From NCBI GenBank assembly GCA_004295885.1, contig SEDG01000181.1, positions 1 through 6,074 of the forward strand: 6,074 nt of DNA, in the 5' to 3' direction. The notes beneath the pieces were generated by a model, which searched no databases, was not told the origin of the DNA, and saw only the letters and a program-made list of their open reading frames with translations. Source of the stretch: Pedobacter sp. GTDB taxonomy: Bacteria; Bacteroidota; Bacteroidia; Sphingobacteriales; Sphingobacteriaceae. This document shows, piece after piece, positions 1 through 5,678 of the stretch (position 1 is the stretch's first letter; each line of letters begins with the position of its first letter). The translations under genes were made by a program, and so were the position numbers.

Positions 1-59
1 AATGTAGTTTTACCGTGGTCAACGTGTGCTATAATAGCTATATTTCTAATCTTTTGCAT
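1..59 (-). CDS. typA: Translational GTPase TypA/BipA, N-terminal fragment
   Basis: Only the first 19 complete codons lie in the window; the gene runs off the left edge. The ATG is at 57-59 on the minus strand. The translation starts MQKIRNIAIIAH and continues VDHGKTT, which contains the G1/P-loop (GHVDHGKTT-like, here AHVDHGKTT) of translation-factor GTPases. The IRNIAIIAHVDHGKTT form matches TypA/BipA. LepA usually reads NFxIIAHIDHGKST, and EF-Tu and EF-G differ further. TypA is a ribosome-binding GTPase involved in 50S assembly and stress or cold adaptation in the cytoplasm. No Shine-Dalgarno is visible; the four bases before the ATG follow directly on an inverted repeat. Identity rests on about 19 residues but the motif is distinctive. 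Confidence 0.88.
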   Translation of the reverse strand, partial: MQKIRNIAIIAHVDHGKTT

Positions 60-63
60 AAAA

Positions 64-84
64 TGCGCCTATAAATTTGGCGCA
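64..84. repeat. Inverted repeat between -7 box and typA start
   Basis: TGCGCC at 64-69 and GGCGCA at 79-84 are perfect 6-bp inverted arms around a 9-base AT-rich spacer. One arm overlaps the end of the -7 box (83-90); the other ends four bases before the typA ATG. If transcription starts at about 76-78, the RNA would hold only part of the hairpin. That favours a DNA operator over an RNA hairpin, unless a more distal promoter is used. Confidence 0.55.
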
Positions 85-112
85 AAGATATGATTTTTAA
101 TTGAATTTTTAA
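83..112 (-). promoter_or_regulatory. Probable typA promoter (Bacteroidota -33/-7 type)
   Basis: On the minus strand, positions 90-83 read TATCTTTG, a perfect match to the Bacteroidota -7 consensus TAnnTTTG. Exactly 19 bases upstream, at 112-110, is TTA, two of three bases of the -33 TTG element. The -7 box ends 23 bases before the typA ATG, so transcription would start around 76-78 and give a short leader of about 17-20 bases. It is the best promoter match in the window. Confidence 0.65.
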
Positions 113-186
113 GGGTTTTGCCTACTATTTATCTCGTTATCTTTTTGTTAAATTTTGATAGTCAATAGATTGGCCCCCATCATCTA

Positions 187-216
187 CAAGTCCCCCTTAG
201 AGGATTTTGGGGTAAA
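187..216. repeat. GC-rich foldback element in AT-rich intergenic DNA
   Basis: In an AT-rich spacer, CCCCC (192-196) and GGGG (209-212) flank an inner CCT-TAG-AGG foldback (195-203), so the strand can fold as an interrupted hairpin. On the minus strand it reads CCCCAAAATCC, then TCTAAGGGGGACTT. From memory, this resembles a short CCCC-TAAAG-GGGGACTT intergenic element that recurs in many Bacteroidota genomes. Only one copy is present here, so dispersal is an inference. It could also act as a terminator, although no T-tract follows it. Confidence 0.35.
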
Positions 217-249
217 GGAAAACCAATACTATTCGGAAACATTAGTACC

Positions 250-295
250 GCTTTCCATTGCAAGCCCGAAGAAAAATCGGGGCTTTCCATTGCAA
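250..295. repeat. 14-bp direct repeat flanking an imperfect hairpin
   Basis: GCTTTCCATTGCAA occurs at 250-263 and again at 282-295, 32 bases apart. Between and partly within the copies, AAGCCCGA (262-269) pairs with TCGGGGCTT (277-285), with one bulged G and a 7-base A-rich loop. The hairpin lies 37 bases beyond the stop of the minus-strand VOC gene, so it may terminate that transcript. On that strand no T-tract follows, so it is not a classical intrinsic terminator. The remainder of 60-321 shows no gene. Confidence 0.45.
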
Positions 296-321
296 TCGGG
301 TTTAGAAAACAAAAACCTGTG

Positions 322-780
322 TTAAGAAGAAACTTTGTTTTCCAGCCAATCTTCATAAGAAACTACGCCTAAATCAGGTTGTCCTTCCCCTTCTAAAATC
401 GCGATGAACTCTAAATCATGACCATCAGGGTCTTTAAAATAAATGGCAATGGCGGGCATCCAAGCAAAAACCATAGGCTTTTCATTTCCATCTTTTAAAA
501 AATTGTAAGGCTGTAAATTTCTAGCTTTTAAAAAGGCGACAGACCTATTTAGCACGTAGTCTACATCACACCTAAATGCGAAATGCCGAATATCTATTTG
601 TTCTTTCGGTTTTTCCCACAAACCAAGCATAGCGGCCTTTGGTTCCCCAATCCAGAAAAAAGCAATTCTTCTTTCATCGTTATAACCACATTTGGTAAGC
701 CCTAAAACATTTTGGTAAAAATCTATCGACCTTTCCAAATCTTCCACAAAAAGATGCGTTTCAAATAATCCTTTTATCAT
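322..780 (-). CDS. VOC-family (glyoxalase/dioxygenase fold) metalloprotein
   Basis: The product is 152 residues, the usual length for a single-domain vicinal-oxygen-chelate protein with two beta-alpha-beta-beta-beta modules. Module one begins with GLFETHLFVEDLERSIDFY (H9) and is followed by YQNVLGL. Module two has IRHFAFR (H66) and ends in YFKDPDGHDLEFIAI (E124). H9, H66 and E124 occupy the positions of the family's metal ligands, so a divalent-metal enzyme is likely. The family includes glyoxalase I, extradiol dioxygenases, fosfomycin-inactivating thiol transferases and bleomycin-binding proteins. The C-terminal tail after the DPDG motif (residues 131-152) has no assigned role. The substrate cannot be told from sequence. 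No signal peptide is visible, so it is probably cytoplasmic. The gene is divergent from the lipoprotein gene across 65 bp, and I see no convincing -7 box for it. Confidence 0.9.
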   Translation of the reverse strand: MIKGLFETHLFVEDLERSIDFYQNVLGLTKCGYNDERRIAFFWIGEPKAAMLGLWEKPKEQIDIRHFAFRCDVDYVLNRSVAFLKARNLQPYNFLKDGNEKPMVFAWMPAIAIYFKDPDGHDLEFIAILEGEGQPDLGVVSYEDWLENKVSS

Positions 781-795
781 CCTGTGAAATTACTG

Positions 796-824
796 TTTAC
801 CAAAGAAAAAATATCGTACCTTCA
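796..824 (+). promoter_or_regulatory. Possible promoter of the small lipoprotein gene
   Basis: TACCTTCA at 817-824 matches four of the five fixed TA and TTT positions of TAnnTTTG and lacks the final G. TTT at 796-798, 18 bases upstream, is a partial -33 element. The predicted start near 831 gives a leader of about 15 bases that is A-rich and has no Shine-Dalgarno. The match is moderate only. Confidence 0.35.
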
Positions 825-845
825 AGTAAATTAAAACTCAAAAAA

Positions 846-1061
846 ATGAAAAAAATCATCTTGACAAGCGCTCTTATGATTGCCTTAGTGGCAACAATGT
901 CTTTACAAAGCTGTAACAGCGAAAAAAAGGCAGAAACTACAGACTCACCAGCTATTGACACGAATGTGGCGGATACTACAGTTACTCCTCAAGACACAAC
1001 AGCTATTGACACTGGTAGCAAAGGGACTAAAGTTCCAGCTCCAAAGAACGAAGCTAACTAG
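846..1061 (+). CDS. Small Thr/Asp-rich lipoprotein of unknown function
   Basis: The 71-residue product starts MKKIILTSALMIALVATMSL and then QSC, giving a type II (lipoprotein) signal peptide with lipobox LQSC and C23 as the lipidated cysteine. The mature chain is only 49 residues. It is hydrophilic and low-complexity (NSEKKAETTDSPAIDT onward), rich in Thr, Asp, Ala and Pro, with a repeated AIDT motif and a basic end (SKGTKVPAPKNEAN). It is probably anchored to the inner or outer membrane as a flexible, unfolded tail. CNSEKK after the cysteine includes charged residues, but I cannot assign a surface-export signal from it. It converges on the TPR gene, their stops overlapping by 8 bp. I do not recognise a family and infer no specific role. 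The start is firm because the signal peptide begins at this ATG. Confidence 0.8.
   Translation: MKKIILTSALMIALVATMSLQSCNSEKKAETTDSPAIDTNVADTTVTPQDTTAIDTGSKGTKVPAPKNEAN
949..1012 (+). repeat. In-frame 13-bp direct repeat within the lipoprotein gene
   Basis: CAGCTATTGACAC occurs at 949-961 and 1000-1012. The offset is 51 bases, exactly 17 codons, so both copies encode the same AIDT stretch. Together with the ADTT and QDTT motifs between them, this suggests the mature region grew by internal duplication. Confidence 0.6.
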
Positions 1062-2457
1062 CCTCATTATTCTCTTTTGCCAATAAATCATCAATTTGTT
1101 TTTGTCTCAATTGTAAGCGTTGTTCACGTATCTTGCTCAACCTATTTATTAACCAGTGCTCTATTTTATGGTGCGCAGGAGTAAGTAACGAAGCGATGAT
1201 CACAAAAACAACAATTTCTATGATAGGAGAATGGTGCGATTTTTCGGCCACAAAAGGATGAATAAATAAGGTAAGGTATTCGAAAAACATTAACAAAGAG
1301 ATTACGCCAGAGAATTCAATAACTCTCTTGTTTACCTTTCGCCTACTTAAAAAAACACTTATGAAAAAGAAGATGGGAATAAGCACTCCAATAGCTAGTA
1401 ATTGTAGCTTTTGTTTTCGCTCCTCAGCTTCTTTTTCACGTGTTTCTATAATTTCTCTCTGTCTTATGTCTTCGGCAATTGTAATGCTTTGTACTTGTTT
1501 CGCTCTTTCTTTATTATCTATCGAATCGGTAAGTTTTACCATAACTTCTTGATAAGAAAAGGCGCTATCAATCTTAGCCTGACTTTTATAAAACGTTACT
1601 AGCAATCTACTGGCGTCAATCGATTTAGCCATGAATTCATTTTCACTTGCAAGGTTATAAGCCAGTTTTGCATAAAAAATTGCCGAGTCTGTTCTTCCTA
1701 TTCGTTTATTAACTTTTGCTAATCCAATATAACACTCTGATAAATTATTGTAGTCCTCGGCTGCCTGTAAAAAGGGGATACTCCTTTTATAATATGATGA
1801 GGCTTTTTCGGGAGACATTTGTTTAAAATAAACATTGCCTAAATTAGTTAAGGCAACACCTGTAAGCTCGTCCTTTTTTTGGATTACCGAAAGTTCATAA
1901 GCTTTATTAGCATAAATCATAGCCAAACCAAGCTGATTGTCTTTTTCATAGATATCGCCAATATTCAGTTTTGCATAGAGCAGCAAGGCGGATAGTTTTT
2001 TTTCAATAGCTAAAGACTCCGCTTTGAGGGCATAAGACAATGCCTTTTTAAACTCTCTCTCGCTGTTATACACCAATGCAATACTGAGATAGGCATTGCC
2101 AATGCTTTCCGGTTCTTGCCGCTTTTCTTCAATCTTAATTTGCTCTATATAAGTCTCAATAGCCTTTGGGTAATTGTGAAGCGCATGGTAAGCACTGGCA
2201 ACCATGCTCAAGGATTTGGATTCGCCTTTTAAAAACCGATGTTTTTTTGACAAGGCATAAGATTGCCTAGCTAGCAACATTGCAGAATCGGGTTTGTAAT
2301 CTAGATATTGATAACTTAGTTTATACAGCGTAATAGCTTGGCTTGTATCTGCTTTTCTTTGAGAAAGGTCTTTGTATAAACTATCAATTGCCTTGTTCTG
2401 CGCAAGGCAGTTTAAAGCTGAAAATAGCAGAAATAGAGAGAGCGTTATATATTTCAT
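1054..2457 (-). CDS. Secreted-side TPR protein with three C-terminal TM segments
   Basis: I take the ATG at 2455-2457, giving 467 residues, because it opens a clean signal peptide (MKYITLSLFLLFSALNCLAQ). Upstream in-frame ATGs would add about 28 residues that push the signal peptide inwards and overlap the divergent gene. Residues about 40-310 are helical TPR-type repeats, with the Tyr/Ala/Leu pattern visible around 82-115, 117-150, 158-190, 198-231, 237-270 and, more weakly, 278-310. A charged, probably coiled-coil stretch follows (315-350). Three hydrophobic segments come next, about 351-370, 378-400 and 410-427. The tail (430-467) is basic and amphipathic. SRRKVNKR after the first segment and the basic tail put the C-terminus in the cytoplasm and the repeats in the periplasm. 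The layout resembles Bacteroidota TPR sensor kinases, but no kinase or DNA-binding domain is present. A receptor or scaffold is plausible. It is divergent from the caspase gene. Confidence 0.85.
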   Translation of the reverse strand: MKYITLSLFLLFSALNCLAQNKAIDSLYKDLSQRKADTSQAITLYKLSYQYLDYKPDSAMLLARQSYALSKKHRFLKGESKSLSMVASAYHALHNYPKAIETYIEQIKIEEKRQEPESIGNAYLSIALVYNSEREFKKALSYALKAESLAIEKKLSALLLYAKLNIGDIYEKDNQLGLAMIYANKAYELSVIQKKDELTGVALTNLGNVYFKQMSPEKASSYYKRSIPFLQAAEDYNNLSECYIGLAKVNKRIGRTDSAIFYAKLAYNLASENEFMAKSIDASRLLVTFYKSQAKIDSAFSYQEVMVKLTDSIDNKERAKQVQSITIAEDIRQREIIETREKEAEERKQKLQLLAIGVLIPIFFFISVFLSRRKVNKRVIEFSGVISLLMFFEYLTLFIHPFVAEKSHHSPIIEIVVFVIIASLLTPAHHKIEHWLINRLSKIREQRLQLRQKQIDDLLAKENNEAS

Positions 2458-2475
2458 TCTTAGGGATATAAAAAC

Positions 2476-2483
2476 TAAATTTA
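2476..2483. promoter_or_regulatory. Palindromic -7-like box between divergent TPR and caspase genes
   Basis: TAAATTTA is its own reverse complement and matches TAnnTTT of the Bacteroidota -7 consensus on both strands, with only the final G missing. It sits almost exactly mid-way in the 43-bp gap, 17 bases before the caspase ATG and 18 before the TPR ATG. No clear TTG -33 element is found at the expected distance on either side. It could instead be an AT-rich operator half. Confidence 0.35.
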
Positions 2484-2500
2484 AGGAAAATAACCCTCTC

Positions 2501-4294
2501 ATGTATAAAATCAAATTATTAATATGTTTCATCATTCTCAATCTTCAAAATTTTTCAACTCATGCTCAAAATAAGTACGCATTGGTTGTCGGAATTAATA
2601 ATTATTACAGTCAACTAGATGTTAAAAGCATATACTCGTTAAAAGGATGTGTAAATGATGCTTTATCAGTTAAGTCACTACTAACCAATCGCTTCTCCTT
2701 CGACCCGAAGAACATCAATACCTTACTGAACCAACAAGCGACACAAGAAAATTTGCTTGAAGCCTTTGAAGCAATCATTAAAAAAAGCAAAGCAGGGGAT
2801 GCTGTTGTATTCTATTACAGCGGCCATGGCACTTTTATAGATAATTCTGCCATTAACAGCGACCCAATTAAAAAGGGTTATAATCAGGCATTGGTAATGA
2901 GTAATTTATTTGCAAAAGATTACGATTGTTTGGTAAGAGATAACACGCTTAAAAAGCTATTTAACCGACTAATAGCCAAACAAGTTATAGTTACCAGTTT
3001 ATTTGATTGTTGCTTTAGCGGCGGAATGGTGGCCTTTCCCTCTCCTTTTTCCCAGATTGAAGAAAACCCCTACTCAGATGATATCGACCAATATTCTTAT
3101 CATGATTTTACGGATACCATTAGCTCAAAATCTTTTCCAGCTTCGGCTTTAGAAGTATCAGAGAAAGCCTTTGATATGGAAACGAACATAGTAAGAAGAG
3201 ATACTGAAATAGTTCCAAGACCTGCAGAAACTCCAAACTCAAAATTTGCATCTCTTGCTGCCAGCGAAGATAATGTAAAAGCTGCAGAGATTTGGGATGA
3301 ATCGGGAGTGCCACACGGTGCATTTACTAGAGCATTGTTATACGCTTTCGGAAAAAGTGATGTCGATATAAACCTTTCAGAGATAATAAAACAAATAAAT
3401 AAGCAAGTTGTAGGGATTCAAAACTTTAAACAAGAGCCACAATATGCTTTTGACCCTGCCAGAAAACAATTCAACTTAATAGGCTTACCAGTAAAAAAAG
3501 TAGCTATAAAAAAAATCTCCACAACTTGCACCAACATTAAAGGCGATTTACTAAGCTTAAACAGTGGATACTCTAATGGTTTAGCCATAGGAAACCGACT
3601 GAGCAATCAGAGTGGCGAAATTGTCATTACCAGAGTTTATCCTGATAGTGCGATTGCAAAACCCTTAAAAAATCAAGCATTTAAAATTGGTGATGTATTT
3701 GCAGGAACTGATAATTATAGAACTTCCAATCCTCTGATTAAAATTTATATCGCCACAGCAAAGGCAGATGTAATTGGATTTATAAAAAGTTTTAACACTG
3801 AGATTTTACCTATTACGACAAATAGACTCTACATCGATTATTTTAATTGGTCTAACTATCCTAATATGCCCACTTTTTTATTTTCAGAAAGCAAAGGAGA
3901 AGGTAAACAGATGTTATTACAGGCCAAATACAATCGATTTTCCGTTTTACTACCTATTCCCTCGGACTTAGCACTCGAAATAAAAAAAATGTTAGCTAAA
4001 GAGCAAAGTGTTAAGATTGTTAATTTTGCAAGTGAAGCCGACAAGGTTTTATACCTCAATTATGCAACAGAAACCAAGGGTAATGTAAAAAACAGATTTG
4101 TCCTAAACTATCGCTCTGCACTTGTCAATGAAAATTCAGATACCTTTAAGTTCTCTAGGTTTGCCGTGCCTGTGGACAATCTTTTAATGTCTTCGGCCAA
4201 TAAAATTAAACTTACTAACAACATCAAAAAGCTTACCTACGATTTAATAAGATCGAGAGGTACACACTGGATAAATACTTTTGAAAGAAGATAA
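2501..4294 (+). CDS. Secreted caspase-fold (C14/metacaspase-like) cysteine peptidase
   Basis: The chosen ATG at 2501 gives 597 residues and opens a signal peptide (MYKIKLLICFIILNLQNFST, cleaved near HAQ, 21-23). The longer in-frame start at 2372 lies inside the TPR gene and hides that peptide. AAGGA at 2483-2487 is a weak, distant ribosome-binding site. The p20-like core spans about 25-180: KYALVVGINNY opens it, YYSGHG gives catalytic H109, and SLFDCCFSGG gives nucleophile C171 (D-x-C). Residues about 181-248 are an acidic, low-complexity linker. SLAASEDN (251-258) and HGAFTRALLYAF (272-283) are the p10-like part. After 340, a domain with SGYSNGLAIGNRL and KIGDVF resembles C-terminal modules of other bacterial caspase-like proteins; its role is unknown. 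Both catalytic residues are present, so an active peptidase is likely, acting in the periplasm or outside. Preference for Arg/Lys is inferred from metacaspases. Confidence 0.88.
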   Translation: MYKIKLLICFIILNLQNFSTHAQNKYALVVGINNYYSQLDVKSIYSLKGCVNDALSVKSLLTNRFSFDPKNINTLLNQQATQENLLEAFEAIIKKSKAGDAVVFYYSGHGTFIDNSAINSDPIKKGYNQALVMSNLFAKDYDCLVRDNTLKKLFNRLIAKQVIVTSLFDCCFSGGMVAFPSPFSQIEENPYSDDIDQYSYHDFTDTISSKSFPASALEVSEKAFDMETNIVRRDTEIVPRPAETPNSKFASLAASEDNVKAAEIWDESGVPHGAFTRALLYAFGKSDVDINLSEIIKQINKQVVGIQNFKQEPQYAFDPARKQFNLIGLPVKKVAIKKISTTCTNIKGDLLSLNSGYSNGLAIGNRLSNQSGEIVITRVYPDSAIAKPLKNQAFKIGDVFAGTDNYRTSNPLIKIYIATAKADVIGFIKSFNTEILPITTNRLYIDYFNWSNYPNMPTFLFSESKGEGKQMLLQAKYNRFSVLLPIPSDLALEIKKMLAKEQSVKIVNFASEADKVLYLNYATETKGNVKNRFVLNYRSALVNENSDTFKFSRFAVPVDNLLMSSANKIKLTNNIKKLTYDLIRSRGTHWINTFERR

Positions 4295-4325
4295 TAATTT
4301 AAAAAATCATAAGAAACCAATAGTA

Positions 4326-4345
4326 TGGCTTAAAATTTTAAGCCA
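4326..4345. terminator. Perfect 20-bp palindrome at the convergent gene ends
   Basis: TGGCTTAAAATTTTAAGCCA is perfectly self-complementary, giving an 8-bp stem with an AATT loop. It overlaps the last codons and stop (4330-4332) of the minus-strand channel gene and lies 32 bases after the caspase stop. Its position between two convergent genes suggests a bidirectional terminator. On the minus strand, T-rich sequence follows only some 20 bases later, and on the plus strand there is none. Intrinsic termination is therefore plausible but not classical. Confidence 0.45.
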
Positions 4346-5109
4346 CACTTATTACAGAAATTTGCATCATCTGGATTATCATGTTTGCAAACCTCACAAA
4401 CTTTATCTTCAGATTTATTCTTGGCCAACTCAACAGAGATAATTCCCGTAGGAACAGCAATTATGGCGTAACCCATAATCATAGCTATGGACGAGAGAAA
4501 TTTGCCAAGTACAGTTTGCGGAACAATATCGCCAAAACCCACAGTTGTAACCGTGACAATTGCCCAATAAATGCTTTGCGGGATACTTGTAAATCCATTT
4601 TCACCACCTTCTATAACGTACATTAAAGTGCCCAAAATAACCATGATAGAGATAACAACCATTAAAAAAACGGCGATTTTGTAACCACTTCCCTTCATAG
4701 CTAGAAGCAGTTTTTGTGCCTCTCTATTAAACCTTACTAGTTTTAATATCCTAAACACTCTTAACAACCTAAATATTCTAATGGCCAATAAATAATGGAA
4801 CCCAAAGTTAATGAGCTCTAAATAGGTTGGTAAAATAGAAAGTAAATCTACTAAACCCCAAAAGCTAAAAACATACCTGAGAGGAGTTTTACTACTCCAA
4901 ATCCTCAATAAATATTCAACAGTAAATAAAATGGTTATTGTCCATTCTGCATAGAAAAAGAAATTGGCGAATCGGATGTTCAAAGTAGGAACACTTTCTA
5001 AAATTACAACGATAACGCTAATTAGAACTACCCATAACAAAATGACATCAAACAACTTGCTTGATTTGGTGTTATGCCCAAAAATAATCTGGTTAATTTT
5101 TTCTCTCAT
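4330..5109 (-). CDS. Six-TM voltage-gated-type potassium channel with zinc ribbon
   Basis: The start is the ATG at 5107-5109, giving 259 residues; an upstream TTG would add eight residues and is less likely. Hydrophobic segments fit S1-S6: about 20-38, 51-69, 79-97, 107-126, 143-166 and 203-225. S4 reads IRIFRLLRVFRILKLVRF, with R111, R114, R117, R120, K123 and R126 spaced by three, a voltage-sensor pattern. The selectivity filter is TVGFGD (189-194), typical for K+. The C-terminus carries CEVC and CNKC (C238, C241, C252, C255; spacing CxxC-10-CxxC), a small zinc ribbon in the cytoplasm. The product should form a tetrameric inner-membrane K+ channel. A weak promoter-like match lies upstream (5129-5159). 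The gene lies 69 bp after the NTF2-like gene on the same strand and converges on the caspase gene. Confidence 0.92.
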   Translation of the reverse strand: MREKINQIIFGHNTKSSKLFDVILLWVVLISVIVVILESVPTLNIRFANFFFYAEWTITILFTVEYLLRIWSSKTPLRYVFSFWGLVDLLSILPTYLELINFGFHYLLAIRIFRLLRVFRILKLVRFNREAQKLLLAMKGSGYKIAVFLMVVISIMVILGTLMYVIEGGENGFTSIPQSIYWAIVTVTTVGFGDIVPQTVLGKFLSSIAMIMGYAIIAVPTGIISVELAKNKSEDKVCEVCKHDNPDDANFCNKCGLKF

Positions 5110-5128
5110 CGTGTAGATTTCTTTTGAA

Positions 5129-5159
5129 AACAATTAAGGATGTAAGAAGTTCTAAACAA
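5129..5159 (-). promoter_or_regulatory. Weak candidate promoter for the potassium channel gene
   Basis: On the minus strand, TTG (5159-5157) lies 20 bases before TAATTGTT (5136-5129), which matches TAnnTTTG at four of six fixed positions. The spacing suits the Bacteroidota -33/-7 arrangement, and the ATG would follow about 20 bases after the box. The match is poor enough to arise by chance in AT-rich DNA. Confidence 0.2.
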
Positions 5160-5178
5160 CAACAAGAAGTGTTTATTT

Positions 5179-5616
5179 TTAATCTTTTAATGAAGTAGAA
5201 TGTAAAAGTGCCATTTTCCATCTTCCTTCATCTTTAACCAACACTACACTTTCAAGCCATTTTACTTGGTCAACTTTTCCCTTTTCATCAAAATCTGCAG
5301 TATTGTAATAAACTACCCATGCAGTGTTTCCCTTAACTTCGGTTTTAGTAAATTTTAAAGTGTTTGTTCTTTTTATACCAGTGCCAACCATTGGCTTAAG
5401 CCTACCAATTAACACATCTAAGCTCCATAATTCTCCATATTCTACAAACTCGATATCTTTTGTGTAGTACCTCATTTTATCAAAATTAAAGGCAGATAAA
5501 GCGTCGAAAAACTTAACAACAGTTTCTTCAACTTCCTTTTGGGAAACGGTTTTATCTTGCGCATTTACAATAACTGCAAAGAATAAAAGATATAGAAATA
5601 ACAATAATTTCTTCAT
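5179..5616 (-). CDS. Secreted NTF2/SnoaL-like protein (DUF4440-like), function unknown
   Basis: The product is 145 residues. Residues 1-20 (MKKLLLFLYLLFFAVIVNAQ) form a Sec signal peptide cleaved near AQ|D. The mature part of about 125 residues has the order expected for a cone-shaped NTF2-like fold. First comes a helix with VEETVVKFFDALSAFNFDKM and YYTKDIEF. Then come strands with alternating polarity (TNTLKFTKTEVKGNTAWVVYY, then WLESVVLVKDEGRWKMALLHS). The pattern of a W-x-K-MALLHS last strand is common in SnoaL/DUF4440 proteins. Some members are enzymes, others only bind ligands; none of the polar pocket residues here allows a choice. It is probably periplasmic. It lies between the channel and esterase genes on the same strand, with gaps of 69 and 62 bp. 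These gaps allow separate promoters; TAACTTGG (5643-5636, minus strand) is a weak -7 match. Confidence 0.7.
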   Translation of the reverse strand: MKKLLLFLYLLFFAVIVNAQDKTVSQKEVEETVVKFFDALSAFNFDKMRYYTKDIEFVEYGELWSLDVLIGRLKPMVGTGIKRTNTLKFTKTEVKGNTAWVVYYNTADFDEKGKVDQVKWLESVVLVKDEGRWKMALLHSTSLKD

Positions 5617-5678
5617 GGCCTATATGATTAATATACCAAGTTACGCATTATTGCACGAGCTAAAGAGCTTACAAGTTT

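Noticed and set aside
1328..1602. Small plus-strand open frames inside the TPR gene
   Set aside because: They are antisense to the TM and coiled-coil coding part, with no signal, domain or ribosome-binding site of their own.
2372..2500. Longer N-terminus for the caspase protein (start at 2372)
   Set aside because: The extra 43 residues are antisense to the TPR gene's signal-peptide region and precede a clear signal peptide starting at 2501.
2458..2541. Longer N-terminus for the TPR protein (start at 2541)
   Set aside because: It would bury the signal peptide at residue 29 onward and overlap the divergent caspase gene; the ATG at 2457 gives a normal signal peptide.
3120..4059. Minus-strand open frames inside the caspase gene
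   Set aside because: They are composition-driven frames opposite a long, well-supported coding region, with no recognisable domain.
4381..4626. Plus-strand open frame opposite the channel gene
   Set aside because: It lies wholly within the complement of a confidently identified channel and resembles no family.
5110..5133. TTG start for the channel gene
   Set aside because: An ATG only eight codons downstream is at a sensible distance from S1; nothing favours TTG.
4295..5178. Functional link between the K+ channel and the caspase module
   Set aside because: The genes are convergent with a palindrome between them; adjacency alone gives no support for a shared role.
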